In this document: positions 8,264 through 16,263 of the stretch, one piece after another
Numbering within the stretch: position 1 is the stretch's first letter
Layout of the letters: each line of letters begins with the position of its first letter
NCBI RefSeq assembly: GCF_021606685.1
Contig: NZ_WKCB01000058.1
Location: 1-36,209 of the forward strand
DNA: 36,209 nt
Reading direction: 5' to 3'
From: Pseudomonas syringae
GTDB taxonomy: Bacteria > Pseudomonadota > Gammaproteobacteria > Pseudomonadales > Pseudomonadaceae
The notes under the pieces: generated by a model
What the model was told of the DNA's origin: nothing
Databases searched by the model: none
What the model saw: only the letters and a program-made list of their open reading frames with translations
Translations under genes and position numbers: made by a program

Positions 8264-8884
8264 TTATTCGGCCTTGCTATGCGCCGTTTCCAGCCGCCAG
8301 GCAGGCTCCCTATAGGCCTGTTTCGCGCCCGACAAGCTGACGGCCACGTGGTTGAGCAACCCTTCGGCGTTGTACTTGGGCACCAGTGCGCACACCAGCA
8401 AGAGCACCAGCCCGCCAGCCATCAATGCCGGGGGCACCTGGACCTGTGCAGGCTCAATACGCCACAAAAACACCATCGCCGCGACCGCCCCCAGTACTGC
8501 GCCGGCCAGCGCTTCATTGAGTGGGTGGATATAGGGCGCAACGCAATAGGCACTGAACCACCCACTGGCCAACAGCCCCGCCACCGCCGCCGGCCAGCGC
8601 AACGTCGGGTTGAACCGGCGCGCCACCAGGCTCGCGCCCACCGTGAGCATCAGGCACGTATTCATGGCATGGCCACTCAAAACGGCAATGTCCAGGTACT
8701 CGAATGACAAGCCCCAGCCTTTGAACAACACCTTGCTCAACGCCACAATCGCATACGTGACCACGACCGTGGTTGCCCAGACCCTGAGCGCCCACGGGTT
8801 GGAATACCTTAACCACACGCCGATGATGATGGCGGCCGGAATCATGACGGTGATACCGCCAAATTGCGCAAGTTCTGCTCGCAT
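8264..8884 (-). CDS. PAP2-like integral membrane protein with degenerate active site
   Basis: A 206-residue protein with about six hydrophobic segments (for example residues 10-28, 36-52, 66-88, 96-116, 124-142 and 151-168). The layout and the pieces LSGHAMN (residues 69-75) and YIHPLNEALAG (118-128) match motifs 2 and 3 of the PAP2 phosphatase superfamily. H72 and H120 stand in the catalytic histidine places. The Arg of the SR-x5-H motif is missing (C114), the final Asp is E124, and a KX6RP motif 1 is not complete around K51. Lipid phosphatase activity is therefore doubtful. The frame extends to 8965, but the ATG at 8882-8884 begins just before the first membrane segment. It is convergent with the repeat-protein gene. 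Physiological role unknown. Confidence 0.72.
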   Translation of the reverse strand: MRAELAQFGGITVMIPAAIIIGVWLRYSNPWALRVWATTVVVTYAIVALSKVLFKGWGLSFEYLDIAVLSGHAMNTCLMLTVGASLVARRFNPTLRWPAAVAGLLASGWFSAYCVAPYIHPLNEALAGAVLGAVAAMVFLWRIEPAQVQVPPALMAGGLVLLLVCALVPKYNAEGLLNHVAVSLSGAKQAYREPAWRLETAHSKAE

Positions 8885-9020
8885 CGTTGCCCGACCATTG
8901 AGGTGCCCGTTCCGGCGCCCATCAGACCTTAGCCCCGGGGAAATTACAACGCTGCCGGGCGGCATCGCAAAGTCTTCAGAGCATGAACGGCCACCTCAGA
9001 AATGCAAATCACTGATACAC

Positions 9021-9060
9021 AAATCAACCTATGATTCTAGTTTTTTATAATTAGGTTAGA
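9021..9060 (+). promoter_or_regulatory. Candidate LysR operator, site 3 of the sulfur island
   Basis: ATAATTAGGTTAGA at 9047-9060 matches the copy before the aldolase gene (ATAATTAGCTTAGA) at 13 of 14 bases. A diverged inverted half (CAACCTATGATT, 9026-9037) lies upstream, giving a dyad typical of LysR-type operators. It is in an AT-rich stretch 105 bases before the monooxygenase start codon. Assignment to the LysR protein at 11247-12152 is inference. Confidence 0.55.
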
Positions 9061-9165
9061 ACCAATCGGCATTTTACAGGCCGTGCCCCTGCCCCTACTT
9101 TGGACGCGAATAACCGACCCCCTGCACGGTGGAGGTGTTAATCGCGCACTCGACAAGGACAGACC

Positions 9166-10248
9166 ATGAGCATTGAATTCATCGGCTACATTGGCGGCCA
9201 CCACGCTTCCGAGATCCACCCGCGCAGCGGCCCTACCCTGCAACCCGATTATGTCGAAACCGTGGCCCGAGCCCACGAAGAGGCGGGTTTCGACCGCGCC
9301 CTGGTAGCTTTCCACTCCAACAGCCCGGACAGCACGCTGATCGCCTCGCATGCCGCCAGCGTCACCAAAAAGCTGCAGTTCCTCATCGCCCACCGCCCAG
9401 GTTTTGCCCAGCCCACCCTGGCCGCACGTCAGTTCACCACCCTGGATGTGTTCAATGGCGGGCGCACCGCCGTGCACATCATCACCGGGGGTGATGACCG
9501 TGAACTGCGCGCCGACGGCAGTCACATCGGCAAGGACGAACGCTACGCGCGCACCGACGAATACCTCAGCGTGGTGCGCCAGGAGTGGACCAGCGAACAG
9601 CCGTTCGACTTCACCGGCACCTACTATCAGGTCGAAGGCGCGCACTCCACGGTGAAGTCGCCGCAGCAGCCGCACATCCCGCTGTACTTCGGCGGCTCGT
9701 CCAAGGCCGCAATCGAGGTGGCGGGCAAACATGCCGACGTGTACGCCCTGTGGGGTGAAACCTACGAGCAAGTGCGCGAGATGGTGACCCAGGTGCGCGC
9801 CGAAGCGGCCAAGCATGGGCGTACGATTCGCTTCAGCCTGTCGCTGCGGCCGATCCTCGCTGAAACCGAGGAACTGGCGTGGGCACGTGCCGAGAGCATC
9901 TTGCAGCAAGCCACTGCACTGGCCGAGAAGAATGGGTTTGTGCGCCGCGAACCACCGAATGAAGGCTCACGCCGGTTGCTGGCAGCCGCGGCGCAGGGGT
10001 CGCGCCTGGATAAGCGTTTGTGGACGGGGATTGCCGGCCTGCTTGGCGCGCAAGGTAATTCGACATCGCTGGTGGGCACGGCTGAACAGGTCGCCGAAGC
10101 GTTGGTGGACTACTACGACCTGGGAATTACCACGTTCCTGATTCGCGGCTTTGACCCGCTCAACGATGCGATTGATTACGGCAAGCGGCTGATTCCGCTC
10201 ACCCGTCAGCTGATTGCAGAGCGCGAACACGCCAAACAAGTCGCTTAA
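9166..10248 (+). CDS. SsuD-like FMNH2-dependent monooxygenase (LLM class)
   Basis: A 360-residue TIM-barrel flavin monooxygenase of the bacterial luciferase-like superfamily. It is closest in form to alkanesulfonate monooxygenases SsuD and MsuD (about 380 residues), which use FMNH2 and O2 to split R-CH2-SO3 into an aldehyde and sulfite. Typical features are SIEFIGYIGGHHASEIHP at the N-terminus, FLIAHRPGFAQPTLAARQF near residue 70-90, the flavin-site stretch AVHIITGGDDRELRADG, and PHIPLYFGGSSKAAIEVAGKHADVYALWGE. An AAGGACAG-like ribosome site precedes the ATG. No NAD(P)H:FMN reductase gene is in the window, so reduced flavin must come from elsewhere. The gene stands alone on this strand, but its upstream motif matches those of the other sulfur-island units. 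The substrate is unknown; a sulfonate is the best guess. Confidence 0.85.
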   Translation: MSIEFIGYIGGHHASEIHPRSGPTLQPDYVETVARAHEEAGFDRALVAFHSNSPDSTLIASHAASVTKKLQFLIAHRPGFAQPTLAARQFTTLDVFNGGRTAVHIITGGDDRELRADGSHIGKDERYARTDEYLSVVRQEWTSEQPFDFTGTYYQVEGAHSTVKSPQQPHIPLYFGGSSKAAIEVAGKHADVYALWGETYEQVREMVTQVRAEAAKHGRTIRFSLSLRPILAETEELAWARAESILQQATALAEKNGFVRREPPNEGSRRLLAAAAQGSRLDKRLWTGIAGLLGAQGNSTSLVGTAEQVAEALVDYYDLGITTFLIRGFDPLNDAIDYGKRLIPLTRQLIAEREHAKQVA

Positions 10249-10265
10249 AAACACCGCATAACAAT

Positions 10266-10308
10266 TGTGGGAGGGGGCAAGTCGAATCGTCGCACCGCCC
10301 CTCCCACA
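10266..10308. terminator. Inverted repeat between convergent genes (REP remnant)
   Basis: TGTGGGAGGGG at 10266-10276 pairs with CCCCTCCCACA at 10298-10308, followed by TTTT. It lies between the convergent monooxygenase and aldolase genes. The arms are those of the REP elements elsewhere in the window, but the centre is shortened. It probably ends transcription from the left and perhaps from both sides. Confidence 0.6.
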
Positions 10309-10332
10309 TTTTGCTCTTCATTTGGTCCGGGA

Positions 10333-11127
10333 TCAGTTTTTGTAGTCGGTATCGCTGCGCTCCAACTGCCGGATCAACGCATTCCAATGCCGCGCCACGC
10401 CCGGGCCTTCACCGCTGCTGTGCGCCTTGGCCTGTTCTTCGACTTTGGCCACCACCTCCACCGGCGGGAAAATCAACTCAGCGTTTCCTGCCGCCTGCGC
10501 CGCGACCTGGATATTGCACGCACGCTCCAACTGCTGCAGCTGCTGAAAGGCGTGCTCAACACTGATACCCGCCGTCAACAAGCCATGGTTGCGCAGGATC
10601 ATCACGCTCTTGTCGCCCAAATCCGCCACCAGCCGCTCACGCTCGTCCAGGTCGAGCGCGATGCCTTCATAGCCGTGGTACGCCACTCGCCCTGAAAAAC
10701 CAATGGAATGCTGGGAGATCGGCAGCAGGCCGTCCTTCTGCGCCGACACCGCAATCCCGTCGCGGGTATGCGTGTGCAACACCGCTTGCAGGTCGTGGCG
10801 TGCGCCATGGATGGCGCTGTGAATCACGTAGCCTGCGTAGTTGATGCCAAGGCCGGTGGGGTCGTCGACGATGGTCCCGTCGAGGTCGACCTTGACCAGG
10901 TTGGACGCGCTGATTTCATCGAACAACAGGCCGAACGCGTTGATCAGGAAGTGCTCCTCCGGGCCCGGCACGCGGGCGGAGAAGTGCGTATAGATATGGT
11001 CGGTCCATTTGTACAAGGCCGCCAGGCGGTAAGCGGCGGCCAGTTTGACGCGCACCTCCCACTCTTCCGGGGTAACGCGCTGGCGGACAGTGTTGGAAAC
11101 GCTGGAGATCGAGGTGACGCTGCTCAT
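10333..11127 (-). CDS. Class II aldolase/adducin family protein
   Basis: A 264-residue protein of the class II aldolase/adducin fold (L-fuculose/L-ribulose phosphate aldolase relatives). The zinc site is visible as H118 and H120 (VLHTHTRDGIAVSA) and H181 (ILRNHGLLTAG), with the family-typical WTDHIYTHFSARVPG near residue 41-55. The start at 11125-11127 is preceded by an AGGAAG ribosome site; the frame itself runs further upstream without support. Such proteins cleave or decarboxylate phosphorylated or free hydroxy-keto compounds. In this setting it could process the carbon skeleton or aldehyde left after sulfur removal, but that is inference. It is transcribed alone toward the SsuD-like gene and has a copy of the island's AT-rich motif at 11207-11220. 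The LysR gene on the same strand ends 119 bases upstream. Confidence 0.86.
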   Translation of the reverse strand: MSSVTSISSVSNTVRQRVTPEEWEVRVKLAAAYRLAALYKWTDHIYTHFSARVPGPEEHFLINAFGLLFDEISASNLVKVDLDGTIVDDPTGLGINYAGYVIHSAIHGARHDLQAVLHTHTRDGIAVSAQKDGLLPISQHSIGFSGRVAYHGYEGIALDLDERERLVADLGDKSVMILRNHGLLTAGISVEHAFQQLQQLERACNIQVAAQAAGNAELIFPPVEVVAKVEEQAKAHSSGEGPGVARHWNALIRQLERSDTDYKN

Positions 11128-11206
11128 GGCAAAACTTCCTGGATGGCCTAAAGGACTTCCAGGCAAGCCTAGGGGATGCAAAAAAATAATAAAAAGCACA
11201 TTTTAA

Positions 11207-11220
11207 TCTAAGCTAATTAT
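11207..11220 (-). promoter_or_regulatory. Candidate LysR operator, site 1 of the sulfur island
   Basis: Read on the minus strand this is ATAATTAGCTTAGA, 80 bases before the aldolase ATG and just downstream of the LysR stop codon. It lies in an AT-rich spacer of about 100 bases, which is unusual in this GC-rich DNA. It is the reference copy for the four-site motif. Confidence 0.55.
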
Positions 11221-11246
11221 TATATTTTTTTATATCCCACGCAGGC

Positions 11247-12152
11247 TCACGCCGCGTTGCGGATCTTGTGCAGCGAATCCGCCACCCACTTGCCAAAAGC
11301 ATCCACCGGCCCCTGCAAATTGCCGAGGAAGTGCGGGTAGATCAGCCACAGGTCCATCACCGGTTTGAAGTCCTTGAGCGGCATCACCGCCAGTTGCTCG
11401 CGGTGGGCGCTGCGCTCCAGCAACGGGCGCGGCACCAGGCCCAGGCCCAGACCGTCGGCAACCAGACCCAATTGCAGCTCGGTGCCGAAGGTTTCCAGGT
11501 TGACCCGCAAGGCCAGGCCCTGGTCCGACAGCGTGCGTTGCAGGCCGGCGCGGAAGCCGCAGCCATCCGGGTTGAGGATCCAGCCGTTCTGGTACACGTC
11601 CGCCAGCTTGCAAGGCTTTTTCGGCAACTGGGCCTTGGCGCAGACCACCACCAATTCCATCTTGCCGATGGACTCACCCACGACGTTATCCGGAAAGATC
11701 TTGCCCGCCGGGAACAGCGCAGCCGCAGCGTCCAGCTCGCCGCGCTCGATCTTGCCGACCAACTGGCTGCCCCAGCCGGTGGCGACCTGGGCGCGCAGGT
11801 CGGGGTATTCGGTGCGCAGGTGCTTGAGCGCGTCCAGCAACACCACATCGCCGATGGTCTGCGGCACGCCCAGACGCAACAGGCCGGTGGGCGGTGCGTC
11901 GGTAGCCACGAGTTCGCGCAGGGCATCCATCTCGCGCAGGATCAGCCGGCACTGTTCATACACGCGCGTGCCGATCAGCGTCGGCTTGAGTGGCTTGGTG
12001 TTGCGGTCGAACAACTCCACGCCCAGCGCCTGCTCGAAGTTCTGCACGCGGCGGGTGATGGCCGGCTGGGTCAGTTGCAACGACTCGGCGGCATGGCTGA
12101 TGGACTGGCAACGAATCACTTCGACAAAGGCATCGATATCGTCAATTTTCAT
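11247..12152 (-). CDS. LysR-family regulator of the organosulfur island
   Basis: A 302-residue LysR protein. The N-terminal winged helix is MKIDDIDAFVEVIRCQSISH...AAESLQLTQPAITRRVQNFE (residues 1-60), and the substrate-binding domain starts near residue 90 (GLLRLGVPQTIGDVVLLDAL) and ends with GPVDAFGKWVADSL. I chose the ATG at 12150-12152, which gives the standard LysR N-terminus, over an upstream in-frame start at 12197. It is divergent from the 3-mercaptopropionate dioxygenase gene, and the shared 215-base spacer contains an inverted pair of the island's AT-rich motif. From memory, P. aeruginosa PA2601 holds the same place next to PA2602, the dioxygenase. Likely role: inducer-dependent control of the island and of itself. 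The inducer is unknown. Confidence 0.87.
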   Translation of the reverse strand: MKIDDIDAFVEVIRCQSISHAAESLQLTQPAITRRVQNFEQALGVELFDRNTKPLKPTLIGTRVYEQCRLILREMDALRELVATDAPPTGLLRLGVPQTIGDVVLLDALKHLRTEYPDLRAQVATGWGSQLVGKIERGELDAAAALFPAGKIFPDNVVGESIGKMELVVVCAKAQLPKKPCKLADVYQNGWILNPDGCGFRAGLQRTLSDQGLALRVNLETFGTELQLGLVADGLGLGLVPRPLLERSAHREQLAVMPLKDFKPVMDLWLIYPHFLGNLQGPVDAFGKWVADSLHKIRNAA

Positions 12153-12266
12153 TTGGGCCGCACATAGAGAACAGTCATTAAGATGTGTGCGAAGCATAGT
12201 TGCAGGAACGCTGGCTGGATAGTCCGGGCTGTGATCGATAACGTCTAACGCTATGCAGACCGGTTC

Positions 12267-12297
12267 TAAATTACCTTCAGCTATAAGCTAATCATTA
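12267..12297. promoter_or_regulatory. Candidate LysR operator dyad between lysR and dioxygenase genes (site 2)
   Basis: AAATTACCTTCA at 12268-12279 (plus strand) faces ATGATTAGCTTATA (12282-12295, minus strand). The halves are two inverted copies of the motif found before the aldolase, SsuD-like and binding-protein genes. The dyad lies about 115 bases upstream of the LysR start and 70 bases upstream of the dioxygenase start, as expected for an autoregulated divergent LysR promoter. Confidence 0.58.
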
Positions 12298-12367
12298 AAA
12301 AATAGCATATTAACCATAAACATTATGCTTAGATAAACCCATCACCCGCGAACACGATGGAAGTGCC

Positions 12368-12979
12368 ATGACCCAGGCCCGACACCCCGAGAGACTCAGA
12401 GCCTTTATAGGCGCCCTGGCGGAATTGATCGACGGCAATCCACGCGAAGGCGACCTGTTGCACCGTGGCGGCAAGCTGCTGGCACAACTGGTCAGCCATG
12501 ATGACTGGCTCCCCGATGAATTCGCCCAGCCCAACCCCGAGCGCTATCAGCAGTTCTTGCTGCATGCCGATTCGCGCCAGCGTTTCAGCATCGTCAGCTT
12601 TGTGTGGGGGCCGGGGCAAAGCACGCCGATCCATGACCACCGCGTGTGGGGGCTGATCGGCATGTTGCGCGGCGCGGAGTTTTCGCAGGGTTTCGAGCGC
12701 GCGCCCGACGGCAGCCTGGTGGCCGAGGGCAAACCGATTCAATTGGTGCCAGGGCAAGTCGAAGCGGTATCGCCCAAGGTCGGCGACATCCACCAGGTGA
12801 GTAATGCCCACAGCGACCAGGTGTCCATCAGCATTCATGTGTACGGCGCCAATATCGGTGCCGTGCGCCGCGCGGTGTACCAGCCCGACGGCAGCGAGAA
12901 ACTGTTTATTTCCGGTTATTCCAACGCCTTCCTCCCGAACATCTGGGATTTGTCCAAAGAAAAGAGCCCTGCCCTATGA
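12368..12979 (+). CDS. 3-mercaptopropionate dioxygenase (Gln-type cysteine dioxygenase)
   Basis: A 203-residue non-haem iron cupin that oxidises a thiol to a sulfinate with O2. Iron ligands H89, H91 and H142 are seen in STPIHDHRVWG and GDIHQVSNAHSD. The Ser-His-Tyr triad characteristic of thiol dioxygenases is at S155, H157 and Y159 (VSISIHVYG). Position 62 is Gln (QQFLLHADS), where mammalian cysteine dioxygenase has Arg. G95 stands where the Cys-Tyr crosslink cysteine would be. These features and close overall likeness to P. aeruginosa PA2602 (from memory) indicate preference for 3-mercaptopropionate over cysteine, giving 3-sulfinopropionate. The gene overlaps the rhodanese gene by ATGA, so the two are translationally coupled. 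It is divergent from the island's LysR gene. Confidence 0.9.
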   Translation: MTQARHPERLRAFIGALAELIDGNPREGDLLHRGGKLLAQLVSHDDWLPDEFAQPNPERYQQFLLHADSRQRFSIVSFVWGPGQSTPIHDHRVWGLIGMLRGAEFSQGFERAPDGSLVAEGKPIQLVPGQVEAVSPKVGDIHQVSNAHSDQVSISIHVYGANIGAVRRAVYQPDGSEKLFISGYSNAFLPNIWDLSKEKSPAL

Positions 12980-14559
12980 GCACCATCTCCACCTCAAGCG
13001 TTGCCCAGATTCGCCAGGCCCTGCTGGACCGTACAGAAATCGCCCTGGTCGACGTGCGCGAAGAAGCGCCGTTTGCCGAATCTCACCCGCTGTTTGCCGC
13101 CAATATCCCGCTGTCCAAGCTGGAACTGGAGGTGTATTCGCGTATTCCACGCCGCGATACCCCCGTCATCGTCTACGACAACGGTGAAGGCCTGGCCGCC
13201 CGCGCCGCCGAGCGCCTGGTTGCACTGGGCTACACCCGGGTCAGCTTGCTCGAAGGTGGGCTGGACGGCTGGCGCAAGGCCGGTGGCGAGTTGTTTATCG
13301 ACGTGAATGTGCCGAGCAAGGCATTTGGCGAACTGGTGGAAAGTGAGCGTCACACCCCGTCCCTGGCCGCCGAAGAAGTGCAGGCGTTGCTCGACAGCCA
13401 GGCCGATGTGGTGGTGCTCGACGCCCGCCGCTTCGACGAATACCAGACCATGAGCATTCCCACCGGCATCAGCGTGCCCGGCGCCGAGTTGGTGTTGCGC
13501 GCCCGCGAACTGGCACCGGACCCGGCCACCCGCATCATCGTCAATTGCGCCGGGCGCACACGCAGCATTATCGGCACCCAATCGCTGATCAACGCCGGCG
13601 TGGCCAACCCCGTCTCGGCACTGCGCAACGGCACCATCGGCTGGACCCTGGCCGGGCAGAAACTCGCCCATGGCCAGTCGCGCCGCTTTGCGCCGACCGC
13701 TGAAGAGCATCGCCACGTCGCCGCCCAGGATGCACGCCGAGTGGCCGACAAGGCCCGCGTCGGCCGCGCTACCCTTGATGACCTGCAGCGCTGGCAACAG
13801 GAATCGAACCGCACCACCTACCTGTTCGACGTGCGCACCCCGGAAGAATTCGAAGCCGGCCACCTGCCCGGCGCCCGCTCCACACCGGGCGGCCAACTGG
13901 TGCAGGAAACCGACCATGTCGCCAGCGTGCGCGGTGCGCGCCTGGTGCTGGCGGATGACGATGGCGTGCGCGCCAACATGTCTGCGTCGTGGCTCGCGCA
14001 GTTGGGTTGGGAGGTGCACGTGCTGGATGACCTGCAAGCCGTGCATTTCAGCGAAACAGGCGCCTGGGTTGCGCCGGTGCCCGCCCCGCCACAGGCCGAA
14101 CTGATCAGCCCGCACACCCTCGCCGACTGGCAGGCCCATGGCGACACCGTGGTGCTGGATTTCACCGCCAGCGCCAACTATGTCAAACGCCATATCCCCG
14201 GCGCGTGGTGGGCCCTGCGCGCGCAATTGCCCGAGGCCCTGGCCAAGGCGCCGGCTGCGCAACGCTACGTGCTGACCTGCGGCAGCAGCCAACTGGCGCG
14301 CCTGGCGGTGGCGGAAGTCGAGGCCATCACCGGCAAGCAAGTGTTCCTGCTGCAAGGCGGCACGGCCGCCTGGATCAACGCGCAACTGCCGCTGGAAGAA
14401 GGTGAAACCCACCTGGCCTCACCGCGTATCGACCGCTACCGCCGGCCATACGAAGGCACCGACAACCCCAAGGAAGCCATGCAGGCGTACCTGGATTGGG
14501 AGTTCGGCCTGGTCGACCAGTTGGCCCGCGACGGCACCCACGGTTTCTATGTGATCTGA
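12976..14559 (+). CDS. Four-domain rhodanese-like sulfurtransferase
   Basis: A 527-residue protein with four rhodanese domains at about residues 8-108, 130-235, 262-355 and 378-480. Each has a recognisable core such as LVDVREEAPF, LDARRFDEYQ, LFDVRTPEEF or LDFTASANYVKRHIPGAW. Only domain 2 has a full active-site loop (C191 in NCAGRTRS). Domain 4 has C435 in a divergent loop (TCGSSQLAR), while domains 1 and 3 have D/N or D residues in place of cysteine (YDNGEGLAAR, ADDDGVRAN). Activity probably rests on domain 2, with the rest structural or sulfur-carrying. It overlaps the dioxygenase gene by 4 bases and is followed 5 bases later by the AprA-like flavoprotein gene. Thiosulfate or a persulfide is a plausible sulfur donor; the actual donor and acceptor are unknown. 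Confidence 0.88.
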   Translation: MSTISTSSVAQIRQALLDRTEIALVDVREEAPFAESHPLFAANIPLSKLELEVYSRIPRRDTPVIVYDNGEGLAARAAERLVALGYTRVSLLEGGLDGWRKAGGELFIDVNVPSKAFGELVESERHTPSLAAEEVQALLDSQADVVVLDARRFDEYQTMSIPTGISVPGAELVLRARELAPDPATRIIVNCAGRTRSIIGTQSLINAGVANPVSALRNGTIGWTLAGQKLAHGQSRRFAPTAEEHRHVAAQDARRVADKARVGRATLDDLQRWQQESNRTTYLFDVRTPEEFEAGHLPGARSTPGGQLVQETDHVASVRGARLVLADDDGVRANMSASWLAQLGWEVHVLDDLQAVHFSETGAWVAPVPAPPQAELISPHTLADWQAHGDTVVLDFTASANYVKRHIPGAWWALRAQLPEALAKAPAAQRYVLTCGSSQLARLAVAEVEAITGKQVFLLQGGTAAWINAQLPLEEGETHLASPRIDRYRRPYEGTDNPKEAMQAYLDWEFGLVDQLARDGTHGFYVI

Positions 14560-14564
14560 GCGCA

Positions 14565-16076
14565 ATGACCGAGCTGAGCTGTGATGTGTTGATCATCGGC
14601 GGCGGCCTGGCCGGTACGTGGGCCGCCATCGGCGCGGCCCGCGAAGGCGCGAAGGTGATCCTGGTGGACAAGGGTTACTGCGGCACCAGCGGCGTGACCG
14701 CCACGGCCGGCCCCGGCCACTGGTGGGTGGCACCCGAGGCACGCGAAGCCGCCATCGACAAACGCCTGGCCACTGCCTATGGCCTCGCGGATGCGCGCTG
14801 GATGGCCCGCGCCCTCGACACCACCTGGACCAGCCTGCCGGGCCTGCGCGACTACTACGACTTCCCACAAAACGAACAGGGCGTGACCCAATATCGCGGC
14901 CTGCGCGGCCCGGAATACCTGCGGGGCCTGAGGCGCCGGGTGCTGGACAGCGGCGTGAAGATCCTCGACCACCACCCTGCCCTCGAACTGCTGCGCGACG
15001 ACCACGCAGCGGTGGTCGGTGCACGCGGCTGGCGACGCCAGGCCGGGGGCGACTGGTTGATCCGTGCCGGCGCAGTGGTGCTGGCCACCGGCGGTTGCGC
15101 GTTTCTGTCGCGCCTGCTGGGCAACCACACCAACACCGGTGACGGCTACCTGATGGCCGCCGAAGCCGGTGCCGAGCTGTCGGGCATGGAGTTTTCCAAC
15201 TACTACTGCATTGCGGCCGCGGGCAGCAGCATGACGCGCTCGATGGTGTACAGCTTTGGCGATTACTTCGATGCTGCCGATCGCCCGCTGGGCATCACCA
15301 ACGGCCCCACGTTTACCGATGACCTGGCCCGCGCGCTGCTCAATGGCCCGGTGTACTGCCGCTTGAGCCGCGTGCCCGCGGACATCCGTGCGCAGCTGCC
15401 CAGCATCCAGCCCAACCTGATGCTGCCGTTTGACCGGCGCGGGGTTGACCCTTATCGCCAGCGGTTTGCAGTGACCCTGCACCCTGAGGGCACCATCCGC
15501 GGTGTCGGCGGTTTACGCCTGATCGATGACGATTGCCAGACCACCGTACCCGGCGTATTCGCCGCCGGTGATGCCGCCAGCCGCGAGCCGATTGCCGGTG
15601 CGACCTCCGGCGGCGGTGCACAGAACTCGGCGTGGGCGCTGTCCACCGGGCAATGGGCCGGGCGTGGCGCAGCGCGGCTGGCGCACCAGAAGGCCGCGTA
15701 CCTGGGCGCCGTGCGCGGGTTTGATGGCGCGGCGTGCGCAAGTGCCGGGTTGATCCAACGCATCCAGGCCGAAGTCCACCCGCTGGATAAAAACCTGTTT
15801 CGCTCAGGCAGCCAACTGGAACGTTCGCTGCGTGAACTGGACAACGTCTGGGACCAGATCAGCGCAGGCACCGCCACCAGCGGCAACCCCCTGCGCGCCC
15901 GCGAAACCGCCGCCATGGCCGCTACCGCCCGTTGGTGCTACACCGCCGCCGCGCTGCGCAAGGAGAGTCGCGGCATGCACCAGCGCAGCGACGCCCCCAC
16001 GCAAAGCCCGCTGTATGACGCGCATCTGCGCATGTCCGGCATTGAGCAGATAGACGCGCGCTTCGACCCGCCATAA
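14565..16076 (+). CDS. AprA/FrdA-like FAD-dependent oxidoreductase
   Basis: A 503-residue flavoprotein of the fumarate reductase/succinate dehydrogenase/APS reductase superfamily. The N-terminal dinucleotide fold is VLIIGGGLAGTWAAIGAARE (GGGLAG at residues 12-17). It is followed by the family pattern GTSGVTATAGPGHWW, the central VVLATGGCAFLS with NTGDGYLMAAEAGAELSGME, and the C-terminal VPGVFAAGDAASREPIAG with a Gly-rich FAD loop. The C-terminal helical domain ends near 503. The frame begins at a TTG further upstream, but the ATG at 14565 directly precedes the fold. The next gene encodes an eight-cysteine ferredoxin, the same pairing as AprA with AprB in dissimilatory APS reductase. The pair may therefore carry electrons to or from a sulfur compound, but APS activity is not shown by the sequence. 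Confidence 0.84.
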   Translation: MTELSCDVLIIGGGLAGTWAAIGAAREGAKVILVDKGYCGTSGVTATAGPGHWWVAPEAREAAIDKRLATAYGLADARWMARALDTTWTSLPGLRDYYDFPQNEQGVTQYRGLRGPEYLRGLRRRVLDSGVKILDHHPALELLRDDHAAVVGARGWRRQAGGDWLIRAGAVVLATGGCAFLSRLLGNHTNTGDGYLMAAEAGAELSGMEFSNYYCIAAAGSSMTRSMVYSFGDYFDAADRPLGITNGPTFTDDLARALLNGPVYCRLSRVPADIRAQLPSIQPNLMLPFDRRGVDPYRQRFAVTLHPEGTIRGVGGLRLIDDDCQTTVPGVFAAGDAASREPIAGATSGGGAQNSAWALSTGQWAGRGAARLAHQKAAYLGAVRGFDGAACASAGLIQRIQAEVHPLDKNLFRSGSQLERSLRELDNVWDQISAGTATSGNPLRARETAAMAATARWCYTAAALRKESRGMHQRSDAPTQSPLYDAHLRMSGIEQIDARFDPP

Positions 16077-16082
16077 CGCTTA

Positions 16083-16215
16083 TGTGGCGAGCGGGCTTGC
16101 CCGCGTTGGGGGGCGAAACGCCCCCAAGACCAAACGCTTGCGGCGTGTTTGAAAGAACCCGAACGCTTCGATAGGGCCGCTTCGCGCCCCAACGCGGGCA
16201 AGCCCGCTCGCCACA
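16083..16215. repeat. REPIN-type inverted repeat, GTGGCGAGCGGGCTTGCC family
   Basis: The arm TGTGGCGAGCGGGCTTGCCC at 16083-16102 and its continuation CGCGTTGGGG are repeated inverted at the right end (CCCCAACGCGGGCAAGC to 16215). The two arms flank a variable centre of about 75 bases. This differs in sequence from the GTGGGAGGGGGCTTGC family in the rest of the window. It lies inside the probable flavoprotein-ferredoxin operon. Confidence 0.85.
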
Positions 16216-16263
16216 GGTTATTCAGGCCTGTTCCCAGCCCTGCCCATAGAAGGCCAACGATCC

